Positions 9,343 to 18,339 of a stretch of 64,000 nucleotides of DNA are shown here, one piece after another; within the stretch, counting starts at the first letter, position 1, and each line of letters begins with the position of its first letter. Below the pieces are notes generated by a model. That model saw only the letters and a list, made by a program, of their open reading frames with translations, was not told the origin of the DNA and did no database searches. The stretch is taken from the NCBI GenBank assembly GCA_036557885.1, contig DATBGS010000059.1:124001-188000 (forward strand). The letters run 5' to 3'. Made by a program: the position numbers and the translations under genes. The DNA comes from DATBGS01 sp036557885 (GTDB lineage Bacteria; Chloroflexota; Ktedonobacteria; Ktedonobacterales; DATBGS01).

Positions 9343-9414
9343 CCGGAAAACGCAAGAAGGTGGAGGGAAACTCAGAAACAGCCTCTTGCTGCCATGCAAG
9401 GGCCAAACATGAGT

Positions 9415-9473
9415 CCTCCCGAAAGCCAGACCCCGGTGCTGTTCATCTGCACTGGGGTCTGGCTTTCGGGAGG
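9415..9473. terminator. Long hairpin between converging genes
   Basis: A perfect 20-bp inverted repeat (9415-9434 and 9454-9473) extends by five more pairs, one of them a G-U wobble, to leave a 9-base loop. It lies 72 bases after one stop codon and 8 bases from the converging one. There is no T-run. Confidence 0.65.
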
Positions 9474-9481
9474 GCACCTGC

Positions 9482-9778
9482 TTACACTATGCCAGGCTGC
9501 GTTACATCAGTTGGTATCCTATATTCTTTACACCAGTCTTTGATGAGCACCTTCAAGGCTGCCCGGCTTGGAACTTCCGCGCCAATTGGTTCGGGTTGAT
9601 GCAGGATGGGCAGAATCTGGGTAAGAATCACCGCCATTTTGCCATCAATGGTTGTTGCCTGCGAAAGCTGATGGTGGAACAATTCTGCGTAATCGTTGCC
9701 CTTGATGGCCCAGGTTCCCAGGGATTGCTCAAACAGAGCAATGCGCTCTGTTGTCCAGGGTGTGGTGATTTCTTGCAT
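9482..9778 (-). CDS. Hypothetical 98-residue protein
   Basis: This is a soluble, mixed-charge protein with no signal peptide or membrane segment and no motif I recognise. GAAGGAG lies 7 bases before the ATG at 9778; the in-frame ATG at 9838 has no such site. It is upstream of the terminator hairpin and downstream of the phospholipase-D gene on the same strand. Confidence 0.6.
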   Translation of the reverse strand: MQEITTPWTTERIALFEQSLGTWAIKGNDYAELFHHQLSQATTIDGKMAVILTQILPILHQPEPIGAEVPSRAALKVLIKDWCKEYRIPTDVTQPGIV

Positions 9779-9918
9779 ATGTGGCTCCTTCTGTATTCCT
9801 CTCTTTTTTCGCTGTTGTGTAGCTGTGCGTTGCAACAAGCTCTGCTGATTGCCACGGCATCAGCCATTGCGGATGCCTCGCAGCAGCCGGGCAAATGAAA
9901 ATGAACGCGCCGGTTCCT

Positions 9919-11565
9919 TTATTGGCCTTCTGCTCCCCGGCGGGCATGCTCCCCATGCACATTTTCTTGATGGGTATTGCCACGATAGGGATTTGCCCGA
10001 TAGGTGTTGTAGAGCGTGTCGAAATAGGCGTTGTAGGCAGCAGCCACAGTGGGTGATTGGATAAACAGTACATTCTCGTCGTTGGATTCCGCGCTCTCCG
10101 AGAAGTTGTAGCTGCCAGTCACTACCAGAGAATCATTAATGATCATCACCTTGTTGTGCATGAAATCCTGTTCGCCCTGCGCGTGAAACGCATGCGTGGG
10201 CGCGGCGACAAAGCGGGAGTCATGCAGGAACCAGAAGAGGCGTTCGTCCTGGCGGTTGGAGCGCAGCGCATCCTCCATGCCGTTTGGGTCGTAGATGCCT
10301 TGAATGTCCACCTGGTGATTCCGCGCCAGCGGTTCGAGGGCGCCCAGGATGCCCACATCACTCATCAGAAACGCCATGATACGCAAGCGGCGCACGCCTT
10401 TAAGCGCCGCAATAATGCCATCTTCAATGCCTTCGCCCGCTGCCGGAGCGAAGTCAGGGGTAATGACTGCCTCGCCCAGATGAACGGGCGTGCCCATTGT
10501 CCGCTCGCCTTTGGCACGTGTATGGTGGTGCTCAGGAGAAAGAAGGTCGTTAAAGGTGGCCTCGTACTGCGCCGCCAGTTCGGGGGAGTCAATTACCAGG
10601 CAGTTGTTATCCTGAAGCTCCAATCCGCCGCTTGTGAAGTTGGCTGAGCCGGTCCACACCGTTCGTCCATCGCGAATGAGAAACTTGTTGTGCATGAGAT
10701 GCGTGCCTTCATGGACAGAGGAAGCGAAGGGGCGCAAGCCAGCCGCGTCAATTGCCTCCTGGTTGCCACCTGGCTTGGGATCTGCGCCAGCGCGATTTTT
10801 GCCTGCATCATAGGCGATGCGCAGCTTCTTACCTTCGGCAACCTTTGCCAGGGCTTGAAGAATCTGGGGGTGGCGTAGATCGTAGATGGCGCAATCCAGG
10901 GAATGGCGTGTTCCTAGAATGAAGGTAACCAGTTCTTCTACCAGGCCAGCATTGATTCCAGCCCGCTGCGAATGAAACAAGAGTTGCACACCTGGCACTG
11001 CTGCCGCTGGCGCAGCCACAGGCGGAGCGGCTACAGCCGTTCCCACTCCACGATCACTTGTTATAGCTTGCTCACCATGCGGGCCAGCCGGCTCACGCAC
11101 AGGGATAACTCCGGAGGTTCCGGTACGTTCATCACCGCGGACAGGCGGGGCAACTGGTGGGGGCGCAGCGGTTTCTGGGCGGCGCGTCTCTCGGCGCAAG
11201 AGGTGGAAGAGCAGCAGGGTGACAAACGCTCCGATAAGCATGGTGAAGAGCGGCAGCCCATCAACGATGTAATCGCCGTTCCAGAACTGCGGGAGAAAAG
11301 CGACGCACACTCCAATCCCCAGCAGCGCCCAGAGGAACGGCCCAAATAGACGCCGCAGTGTGACCCGCCGAACCAGCAGCCCCACCAGGAAGGCTGCTAC
11401 CAGGGCAATGCCAACCACGAGGAGAAATTGCATCAGGTCCAGATCAAGGAGAAGCGGTGGGAGATTGCCCACCTGAATGTCAATATGCAGGAAACGGGGT
11501 CCAGTGCCTCCTGTATCCAGAGGAGCAGGCCCGCGAGCGGTGAACAGGGAGGGCAAAGTAGGCAT
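9919..11565 (-). CDS. Membrane-anchored phospholipase-D-family protein
   Basis: The protein has 548 residues. Its N-terminal third carries about three membrane helices (about 42-64, 74-90 and 100-120), followed by a low-complexity linker and two PLDc domains. The first HKD motif is HNKFLIRD followed by GSANF; the second is HNKVMIIND followed by GSYNF. In the second the usual Asp position is Asn, with Asp next to it. Family members cut or transfer phosphodiesters in lipids or nucleic acids through a phosphohistidine intermediate. The arrangement favours a membrane-bound lipase or nuclease rather than cardiolipin synthase. AGGAGG sits 7 bases before the ATG. Confidence 0.85.
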   Translation of the reverse strand: MPTLPSLFTARGPAPLDTGGTGPRFLHIDIQVGNLPPLLLDLDLMQFLLVVGIALVAAFLVGLLVRRVTLRRLFGPFLWALLGIGVCVAFLPQFWNGDYIVDGLPLFTMLIGAFVTLLLFHLLRRETRRPETAAPPPVAPPVRGDERTGTSGVIPVREPAGPHGEQAITSDRGVGTAVAAPPVAAPAAAVPGVQLLFHSQRAGINAGLVEELVTFILGTRHSLDCAIYDLRHPQILQALAKVAEGKKLRIAYDAGKNRAGADPKPGGNQEAIDAAGLRPFASSVHEGTHLMHNKFLIRDGRTVWTGSANFTSGGLELQDNNCLVIDSPELAAQYEATFNDLLSPEHHHTRAKGERTMGTPVHLGEAVITPDFAPAAGEGIEDGIIAALKGVRRLRIMAFLMSDVGILGALEPLARNHQVDIQGIYDPNGMEDALRSNRQDERLFWFLHDSRFVAAPTHAFHAQGEQDFMHNKVMIINDSLVVTGSYNFSESAESNDENVLFIQSPTVAAAYNAYFDTLYNTYRANPYRGNTHQENVHGEHARRGAEGQ

Positions 11566-11805
11566 GCTGTCTACCTCCTGTCAGTGATCGTTGCCGCTGA
11601 TCAGCTTGAATGGAGCGGTATTTCTCCCTCTGCGCTTGCCTTCGGGCAATTTGTGCGTGGGAGTGGCAGCGGCTCTCCAGCAAACACATACGCACATGGG
11701 AGGGAGACTCCAGGTGCTCCCTCTCTCAGCAATGCACTCGCTGTGCCAAATTGCATGCCTGTTTTGAGCGAGAGAAGAAGCAAAGCGCGCCCCACGTGGT
11801 GTGTT

Positions 11806-13353
11806 TCACCGGGCAGGGACAGGAAGCTCGATCACGGCTTGCTTTGCGGCAATCACTCCGCGTTTGTTTTTCTTGCCGACGACCACGATTTCTGCGCCCT
11901 CTGGCACACGCTGAAGCGTTCCCAGGGAGGTAGGCTCGCCAGTAGATGTCAAAATTTTTGTTTGCTCATCAAAGACGACAGCAACAGGCGTCTCCTCGCC
12001 GGTACGCCGTTTGGGGGTGGTGCCTGCCGCGATGCAGGTCTGTTTTTTGGTTGGGTGGGGGCTGACTCCAAGAATTGTCACCTTCCTCCCTTTCTCAAGG
12101 GCCAACTCCACTTGCGGGGGTGTTCCTTGCTCTCGTCTGGGGGGCTGGTCATGCAGAGCGGTGCTTCCTTCCTCTGGGGCCTGTGAGGTACCTGCTGTTG
12201 AATGAGCGCCCTCTATTCCGCTTTGGTCGTGATCTTCCTCTGCTTTGCTGCGCTCTTCAAACAGAGTATCGTCATAGCTGGCGGGAAAAGCCACTGATAA
12301 CGCGCGGGGCAGCGCGTCGAAGTGATAGGTGATTGTACTTTCCTCATCGTTTTCTGCCTGCTGCAAGGCCGCGCGATCTTCCGAACGCAGGTAATCTTTC
12401 AGGCGCACCGCGCTTCCATCTACCTGTAACTGGACCCAGGAGGGTACCCGCATGGAGATATGCGCGCCCTGGAAGTATTCTGCTGTGACATGCTCGCTAG
12501 AACGGTGCAAGAGAAACGAGGTAATCTGCTGAAACGTGGTCAGCGGATCGCCAGCCGTGATGACGCACACATCCAGCAGGCCATCGTCAATGAGCGCTTC
12601 GGGGGTCATGGACATCACTTTGGCATAGAGGCGCGTATTGCCTATCACGACCTGACGCGCCTCTCCCTTCCATAGCAGCTTGCTTGCGGTGTCGATGCCT
12701 TTGGTGGCATTCCACAATTCAAGTGGGAAGGGGCGCTGGGCTGGCAGTTCTTTGGCCGCTGCCAGTCCAACAGCCAGCGGGCCAATCCGATATTTGGTCG
12801 GTTTGGAGACATGGCCCATTACAGCGGCATCAATACCTAACCCTGCCATTAACAAAAAATGTTGCCTGGCGCGGTTCTTCATTTTGACCTTTTGTTTGAG
12901 GTGCTTTGGTGTATCCTGGTGATGCGCTTGCTGATCTGAGGAGTTGCATGGAAAGGAGAGGTCTGCTACCTCCACACGGCCTATATCTACCGGTCGGGCT
13001 ATGCTCTTTAGGAGGGTAAGGGCGGCTTTCACTGGATCATTGGGGACACCTATCTCGCTGGCCCAGACGTTGGCTGTGCCTCCAGGGATGACCCCCACTG
13101 CTGTGTGTGCTCCAGCTTGCATGGCCCCATTGACCACATAGTTGAGCGTGCCATCACCGCCGTAGGCAATGAGCAGGTCGCAGCCACGCTTTGCGGCTTC
13201 GCGTGCCAATTCCAGGGTTTGCCCACTGTAGATTTTTACCTCTAGTTCGGTTTCCCATCCGGCTGCTGAGAAGAGAGACATGATGTAATTGAGTTTGATG
13301 AGGTTTTGTCCAGCACGTGGGTTCATCACCAGCGCAACCTTTTTACTCTGCAT
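11806..13353 (-). CDS. Diacylglycerol kinase-like lipid kinase with C-terminal extension
   Basis: This 515-residue protein belongs to the DagK/LCB5 lipid-kinase family, which phosphorylates diacylglycerol or similar lipids at the membrane using ATP. The nucleotide motif GGDGTL is at about 65-70 and IPGGTAN at about 89-95. The kinase part ends near residue 320. A Glu/Ser-rich linker leads to a C-terminal beta-rich domain (about 420-510) I do not recognise. Its start overlaps the PAP2 gene by 11 bases, so the two are co-translated. Kinase and phosphatase together suggest control of phosphatidate/diacylglycerol balance. Confidence 0.88.
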   Translation of the reverse strand: MQSKKVALVMNPRAGQNLIKLNYIMSLFSAAGWETELEVKIYSGQTLELAREAAKRGCDLLIAYGGDGTLNYVVNGAMQAGAHTAVGVIPGGTANVWASEIGVPNDPVKAALTLLKSIARPVDIGRVEVADLSFPCNSSDQQAHHQDTPKHLKQKVKMKNRARQHFLLMAGLGIDAAVMGHVSKPTKYRIGPLAVGLAAAKELPAQRPFPLELWNATKGIDTASKLLWKGEARQVVIGNTRLYAKVMSMTPEALIDDGLLDVCVITAGDPLTTFQQITSFLLHRSSEHVTAEYFQGAHISMRVPSWVQLQVDGSAVRLKDYLRSEDRAALQQAENDEESTITYHFDALPRALSVAFPASYDDTLFEERSKAEEDHDQSGIEGAHSTAGTSQAPEEGSTALHDQPPRREQGTPPQVELALEKGRKVTILGVSPHPTKKQTCIAAGTTPKRRTGEETPVAVVFDEQTKILTSTGEPTSLGTLQRVPEGAEIVVVGKKNKRGVIAAKQAVIELPVPAR

Positions 13354-14191
13354 GGTCTTTCTCCTTCTGGTTTATTGCCTGCGCTTTGTGCTGGCGCTGC
13401 TGCCACCAGAGAGTCACCCAGTGATAGAGTGCGATAGCCACGATGAGCATTAGCCCGCCAAGGAGATAGCCAGCCAGCACATCGCTCGGCCAGTGTTCGC
13501 CCTCCAACACCCGTGATGGCCCGACAAAAACAATCATGTAGCCACAGATAAGTTGGACTGGTAGTAACCAGAGGCGCCATTTGGGATGGGCGCGGCTGGT
13601 GCGGATGCTCAGATAGAGCAGGAACCCATAGAAGGCGATAACATGCGAAACATGTCCTGATGGGTAGCTGTGCAACCCCAAATGGGCCACTACCGCGATC
13701 TGTGTATCGTTGGGGCGTGGCCGCGCCACGATGCTGTTGAGAGTGACGTTTGCCAGGTCCGCTCCAAAGGCAGCTATGAACGCGCACAGCGCTGCGCGAA
13801 AGCGCCGAAACAGGAGCAAGATCACAATTACACTGATGGCGATTGCCCCGGCGGGATAGGGCCAGTTGGCATCGCTGGCAAAGTTAATGATGTGGACGAG
13901 CACCGGTTGGTGCAACTGCTGGAACCATTTGGTCAGACTCACATCCCCTGGAAATTCTGCGAATTTGCTGGCCTGGAAGGAAACCACCGTCAGCAGCGCG
14001 GCTCCCACGACCCAGAGCACTGTGAAAAAAGCAATTCGTTGTTTCGACCAGCGCGGCTCTTTTTGAGATGATATGGAAGCACCACCAACGGTTGCACTCC
14101 CAACGCCAGGAGGCATTCCTGGTGAGGCGTTGGGAGTGTGGGCTGGCTCCGCCTGGTTTGTCTTCTCAATCTCTATGTCAGATTGTGCCAT
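13343..14191 (-). CDS. PAP2-family membrane phosphatase
   Basis: This is a PAP2 acid phosphatase of about 282 residues with roughly six membrane helices. The three catalytic blocks are present: ARPRPNDTQ, SYPSGHVSH and GPSRVLEGEHWPSDV. Such enzymes remove phosphate from phosphatidate, undecaprenyl pyrophosphate or related lipids at the outer membrane face. The start at 14191 follows GAGGAGAG; a second ATG at 14218 is possible. Its stop overlaps the start of the lipid kinase. Confidence 0.9.
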   Translation of the reverse strand: MAQSDIEIEKTNQAEPAHTPNASPGMPPGVGSATVGGASISSQKEPRWSKQRIAFFTVLWVVGAALLTVVSFQASKFAEFPGDVSLTKWFQQLHQPVLVHIINFASDANWPYPAGAIAISVIVILLLFRRFRAALCAFIAAFGADLANVTLNSIVARPRPNDTQIAVVAHLGLHSYPSGHVSHVIAFYGFLLYLSIRTSRAHPKWRLWLLPVQLICGYMIVFVGPSRVLEGEHWPSDVLAGYLLGGLMLIVAIALYHWVTLWWQQRQHKAQAINQKEKDHAE

Positions 14192-14230
14192 GCTGTTCTC
14201 TCTCCTCTCTCTTCTCATGGCAGGCTTTCT

Positions 14231-15100
14231 TTAGACCCTCCCGGCCAGGCGGCGATAGCGCACTTCGATAAATGAATAGAGGCCATAAGCCATCAATCCA
14301 ATGGCTACAATGCCAAGCAACACTGGACCAAATGGCTGCTGAAGGAGTGTAACCAGCGCGCCGCTCAACCCTTTTGCCTCGTCTGGGTTATAGTTCAATG
14401 CCGCGACGATGAGGAACGCGCCAATTATGGTCGCAACGATGCCAAGCGCGGCATATCCCAATCTGCCAAGAAAGATGACACCGCGTGTAACTTCAGGACG
14501 CAGTGTTGCCAGGGAGAGTTTCTGGCGGAACGTCGCTTTATAGGCTTTGTAGAAGAGGACACAGGCCACTCCAAGGGCCACCAGACCAACCAGAACCACC
14601 AGCGCAACTCCAAATGGAAGGTTGAGTAGTCGGGCGGTCCAGTCCTGGGCTGTGGCATCTGCCCCCTTGCCAGCAGAGCCTGAACCCGTAAGCAGGTTGA
14701 TGGCAGCAAAACCCAGCGCGGCATACGAGACAGCCACCCCCAGATAGCCTATCCGCGCCACAAGGCCACCGGCCTTACGGCCTTTCCCTTCTGTATCAAA
14801 GATGGCTTGAATTACTGACCAGAGGGCGAAACTAAACAGGCCAATCGTCAGAACGATTAGCAAAAAATGGCCGAGCGGCTGGCTGTAAATCTCTTGAAGG
14901 GCCGTCGTGTTATCAGGTACTTTGCCACCCTTGCCTATGGCAAGTTCGCCGGCAAGAACGCCAACAAGAAGATACACGACTCCTTTGGCCGCGTATCCCA
15001 GGCGCGCCAGCGCGGTCATCCAATGACCAGTGGCGGCGTGCCGCGCTGCGCGCTTTGCCTCGTTGATATTAGGCGGAGTTGTAAGACTAGAATTCGCCAT
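14231..15100 (-). CDS. DUF1206 membrane protein
   Basis: The protein has about 289 residues and six membrane helices in three tandem pairs. Each pair opens with an LGYAA-like signature (ARLGYAAKGVVY, ARIGYLGVAVSY, GRLGYAALGIVA), the mark of triple DUF1206. The function of the family is unknown. I chose the ATG at 15100 because AAAGGGG precedes it. It heads a minus-strand run with the PAP2 and lipid-kinase genes, which suggests an envelope role. Confidence 0.85.
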   Translation of the reverse strand: MANSSLTTPPNINEAKRAARHAATGHWMTALARLGYAAKGVVYLLVGVLAGELAIGKGGKVPDNTTALQEIYSQPLGHFLLIVLTIGLFSFALWSVIQAIFDTEGKGRKAGGLVARIGYLGVAVSYAALGFAAINLLTGSGSAGKGADATAQDWTARLLNLPFGVALVVLVGLVALGVACVLFYKAYKATFRQKLSLATLRPEVTRGVIFLGRLGYAALGIVATIIGAFLIVAALNYNPDEAKGLSGALVTLLQQPFGPVLLGIVAIGLMAYGLYSFIEVRYRRLAGRV

Positions 15101-15219
15101 AGGTGTGTTCCCCTTTCTGGAGGCGAGCAGCCTATCTTGCCGCCTGCCACGCGCCATCTGGTTAAGCAGAGGTTCTCCCTCCTCTATTTGGCGCCAGGTT
15201 CATATCAGTTCTTCCTTGC

Positions 15220-17136
15220 TTAGAGGTACCGATTCGGGTGTTGGACATGGATGCCCTCTCTTGGACCACGCAGCCCATCGAGCAGGCCACAGAAACGGTC
15301 CAACGAAAGGCCATGTTTTTCCGCTTCCTCAAAGCTCAGATAGGGAAGCAGGTGGCCTATGAGCGGTTGTTCACGCCGCAGACGTTCCAGGTTTTCTGCC
15401 GCACAGCGCTCCAGCAGAGCAATACCGGCCAGCGGGTCTTCCAATTGCTCTAGCTCGGCCCGGCTTTGCGCAACAGTATCACCTGTGTTATCCAGTTGAG
15501 CCTGAAGATCGAGCGGAGCCAGCAGCGCTCGCAAGGCTTCATCCCTGGGTGTTATCATTGGCTCTGGCAGAGGCAGCGCTGCTGGCGCGGGCCAGCCAGT
15601 GTGGGCATATCCAAGCAAGCCGAGATGTTCTGCCCAGAGGGAGAGCCGCAGCCCACGCGCAAAGGCGTTATCAAGCACAGCCAGATTCAATTCGGCATCA
15701 TGGCTCAAACTGCGGCTGTTCAGATTGGCCGAGCCAACGGTAGCCCACTGATCATCCACCAGACCAACTTTGGCATGGACATAGATAGGGCGGTAGCGCA
15801 TCAGTCCATCCCCGGCGCGGGGCTTAGAAGTTCCAAGGGTGAAGAAATGCAGCCGTCCTTCGGCAGCGGCTTTGGGTGCCTGCTCGCGAAGCCAGGCGAT
15901 GCTGCCATCCGTTACAAAGCGCCCACAGTTGGGGTGATCAGGAAGAATTACTGCAATGGTCACCCCGCGCCGAGCCGCGGCGGCCAGTTCTTCCATGAAC
16001 GCGCGCATGTGGTGGCTCTGCCAGCCCATCCAGCCCAGATCTATGTTTAGAACACGCTCCAGCCAGAGGTACTGCGTCTCGAGAGAGATAAACTGCTTCG
16101 CGCGACGGACCGCCAGGGTATATGCCTGGGCAATGCCGTAGATTCCCTCTGGCGCAAAACGATAGGTCAGCGCGGGGATGGTGCGAATTACCTGTACCCG
16201 CGCCGATGCACCAGAGAATGGCGGCCCAGCGCCAGGGGGCAATTCGCCCTGCTCTTCTTCACGCGCTTCTTTTTGGCCGCTTTCCCGTTTCCCAGCAAGA
16301 TAGAACTTCGCGAGGTGCTTGATGGGAGGGCTTACTCGCTTCCACCAGGGGCGCCTGGCTTCTTCCCAGCGCTGCAAAAAGTTGTTTTCTACATCGAGCG
16401 CTGGTTCCCCGGTCAGGCGCAGATGGACATCATGCCAGGGATGAGGGGACGGCCCCTGGTCTGTTGCTCGATCAGGTGGCTCAAACAGGTGGGCAGGCGT
16501 GTCCCAACGGTTGTAATCTCCATCACAGCAAACGGTCAAATCAACCCCACCAATAAAGGCGATTGTTCCATCAATGACGGCAAATTTTTGATGAAGCCCC
16601 TGCGCCACATGCAATAGGGAGCGGCTGCTTTTATCTAACCGGCAGTGTATTCCAGCACGCTTCAAGAGCTGCTGCTGCTTCTGTGGGCTATTGATCATGC
16701 GAAATAGCCCACCAAACGTAAAAGGCCCCCAGAGCAAGACGCGCACATCCACGCCGCGCCGCGCCGCAAAACCCAGGACATCCACCACACGTAATGGTCC
16801 ATTGGTCCAGAGTGCCAGCGCTTCCTCATCCAGCCCGGCGGTTCGCAGCCGTTCAAGCAGCGCCTCTTGCTCTGGGGTGCCATCAGGCCCGGGGCGCTGG
16901 TCACGCCCGCGCACCAATTCAAGCTCAGCTTGCAAATCCCAGTCGGCCAGCCAGATACGCTTCTGCGCGGTGAGAAACGCAATACACATTGCCAGCATGG
17001 CGGCTCGACCATCTACCAATGGCACGAGGGTTTCGGCCACCCTTACCGGGGCATCGCCGCGTGCCCACCAAGCCTGCTCCGCGTGGCTGATACTAAAGCG
17101 CTGCCCAACCTGATCAAGAATGGCTCGCAATCCCAT
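15220..17136 (-). CDS. Phospholipase D-family protein (cardiolipin synthase/PLD-like)
   Basis: This 638-residue protein has two HKD motifs: HQKFAVID followed by GGVDL, and HAKVGLVDD followed by GSANLNSRS. The second, with the trailing DAELNL, is typical of cardiolipin synthase and eukaryote-like PLDs. There is no clear signal peptide or membrane helix. It probably hydrolyses or transfers phosphatidyl groups at the membrane surface. AAGAGGAG precedes the ATG. Confidence 0.88.
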   Translation of the reverse strand: MGLRAILDQVGQRFSISHAEQAWWARGDAPVRVAETLVPLVDGRAAMLAMCIAFLTAQKRIWLADWDLQAELELVRGRDQRPGPDGTPEQEALLERLRTAGLDEEALALWTNGPLRVVDVLGFAARRGVDVRVLLWGPFTFGGLFRMINSPQKQQQLLKRAGIHCRLDKSSRSLLHVAQGLHQKFAVIDGTIAFIGGVDLTVCCDGDYNRWDTPAHLFEPPDRATDQGPSPHPWHDVHLRLTGEPALDVENNFLQRWEEARRPWWKRVSPPIKHLAKFYLAGKRESGQKEAREEEQGELPPGAGPPFSGASARVQVIRTIPALTYRFAPEGIYGIAQAYTLAVRRAKQFISLETQYLWLERVLNIDLGWMGWQSHHMRAFMEELAAAARRGVTIAVILPDHPNCGRFVTDGSIAWLREQAPKAAAEGRLHFFTLGTSKPRAGDGLMRYRPIYVHAKVGLVDDQWATVGSANLNSRSLSHDAELNLAVLDNAFARGLRLSLWAEHLGLLGYAHTGWPAPAALPLPEPMITPRDEALRALLAPLDLQAQLDNTGDTVAQSRAELEQLEDPLAGIALLERCAAENLERLRREQPLIGHLLPYLSFEEAEKHGLSLDRFCGLLDGLRGPREGIHVQHPNRYL

Positions 17137-17844
17137 GAACGCTCTCCTCTTGGGGCTGCATCTGGAACGACTCCTGCACCGCCTGGCGCTTTAAGCTCTT
17201 GAGGATGTTTATGCTGTCCGGTGCAACGTCCCTTTACTTTTTCCTGGCAGCTCGCGTTGTCAGGCTGCCACAGCAGGTGTTCGCCGTATGAATGATGCTG
17301 GCCTTCTGAAACGGCAGCGCCTCTGCACACTGCTGCTTAGCGAAGAGAGGAAGCGGCCAGGTCAACGGAACGCATTGATGAAATATGTCAAGAGCCGCAA
17401 TTCTTCGCTCATCGCCTGGAACAACACCCGTCGCTCCTGTATTCTCCTCATGCACCTGCTATGCCAACTAGCGTGCTAGGAATTTCATTGGCACTATCTG
17501 CGCTCGCTTGCTGCTAGCGGCAAGTGGGATGGTGAGTAGTCGCTGCAACTTCAAGATGGCGCAGCGCTTGACGAGCGTCAGCACTTCCAAGACTGGCCGA
17601 TGGAGCCGGTTGTTGGAGTGAATTCCAGAAGGCTTCAAGAAGCTTGCTTCTTTCTTCTCCGCCTGATGGTATAGCTTGTGCGTATGTTCTCTTACAGCAC
17701 AAGGATCGCGCATGTTCTTGCAGTTCCAGCTTTGGCCCTGGCTCAAGCCCAAAAAATCGGATAGCCTGAATGTCGCGTGGGGTCTTGCTTCTCTTCAGAG
17801 CGCTGAGAACCCTCTCCACAGATCAGGTTTTCCAAGGAGGAGTG
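17137..17844. other. 708-base region with no convincing gene
   Basis: Only short overlapping open frames without ribosome sites occur here. The region separates the divergent PLD gene and the truncated PAP2 gene, so it should hold both promoters, but I find no promoter match I would defend. Confidence 0.5.
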
Positions 17845-18339
17845 ATGGTACAACCGCCATCAGATGAGTTGGGACAGGAGGAAAAACCTCTGAGCGAGGA
17901 GGATCTGACCCCTTCAAACCAGCAAGAATCCGCCCCGGACAAAGCCGCCCTTTTGCCAGCAGCAGTCGCTAAAGGGCAGGAGAAGGCGCAAGCAGCAGTG
18001 GCTCACGGCCAGGAGCAGGTGCAGCAGGTCGTCAAACAGGTGAGCCAGCAGCGCCAACCTCGTTGGTCGGCGCTGAAGCGTGGACGGCTCTGGCTGGTGG
18101 TCTATGTGGTGGGCTTGCTCTTTGTACTGGCCCTGGCGCTTGCAGCCTACTTCTACCCGGTGCTGCCGGGTGATCTTCCCTTAACGCGCGAATTTCAGGA
18201 GCACACTAACCCGGTGCTCTACAACGTGTTGTATTTTGTTTCGTTTATTGGCTATCCGGTGCAAGCGGCTGCCATAGCTCTGGTCGTCTTGCTTGCCCTG
18301 TGGGTGGTTCACTTGCGCAGTCAGTTACTCGCCCCCTAA
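17845..18339 (+). pseudogene. PAP2-type phosphatase gene truncated by a mobile element
   Basis: The surviving 164 residues have a Glu/Gln-rich cytoplasmic head and two to three membrane helices. The segment LPGDLPLTREFQEHTNPVL aligns with FPGDVSLTKWFQQLHQPVL of the intact PAP2 protein at 13343-14191. All three catalytic blocks would lie further on and are absent: the frame runs into the end hairpin of the TnpB element and stops. AAGGAGG precedes the ATG at 17845. The rest of the gene is not found on the other side of the mobile block. Confidence 0.75.

Noticed and set aside
9415..9473. CRISPR repeat or insertion-sequence end
   Set aside because: The inverted repeat occurs once and sits between converging stop codons, as a terminator would.
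17468..17752. 94-codon minus-strand frame in the empty region
   Set aside because: It has no ribosome site, no motif and unlikely composition, and overlaps another frame of equal weakness.
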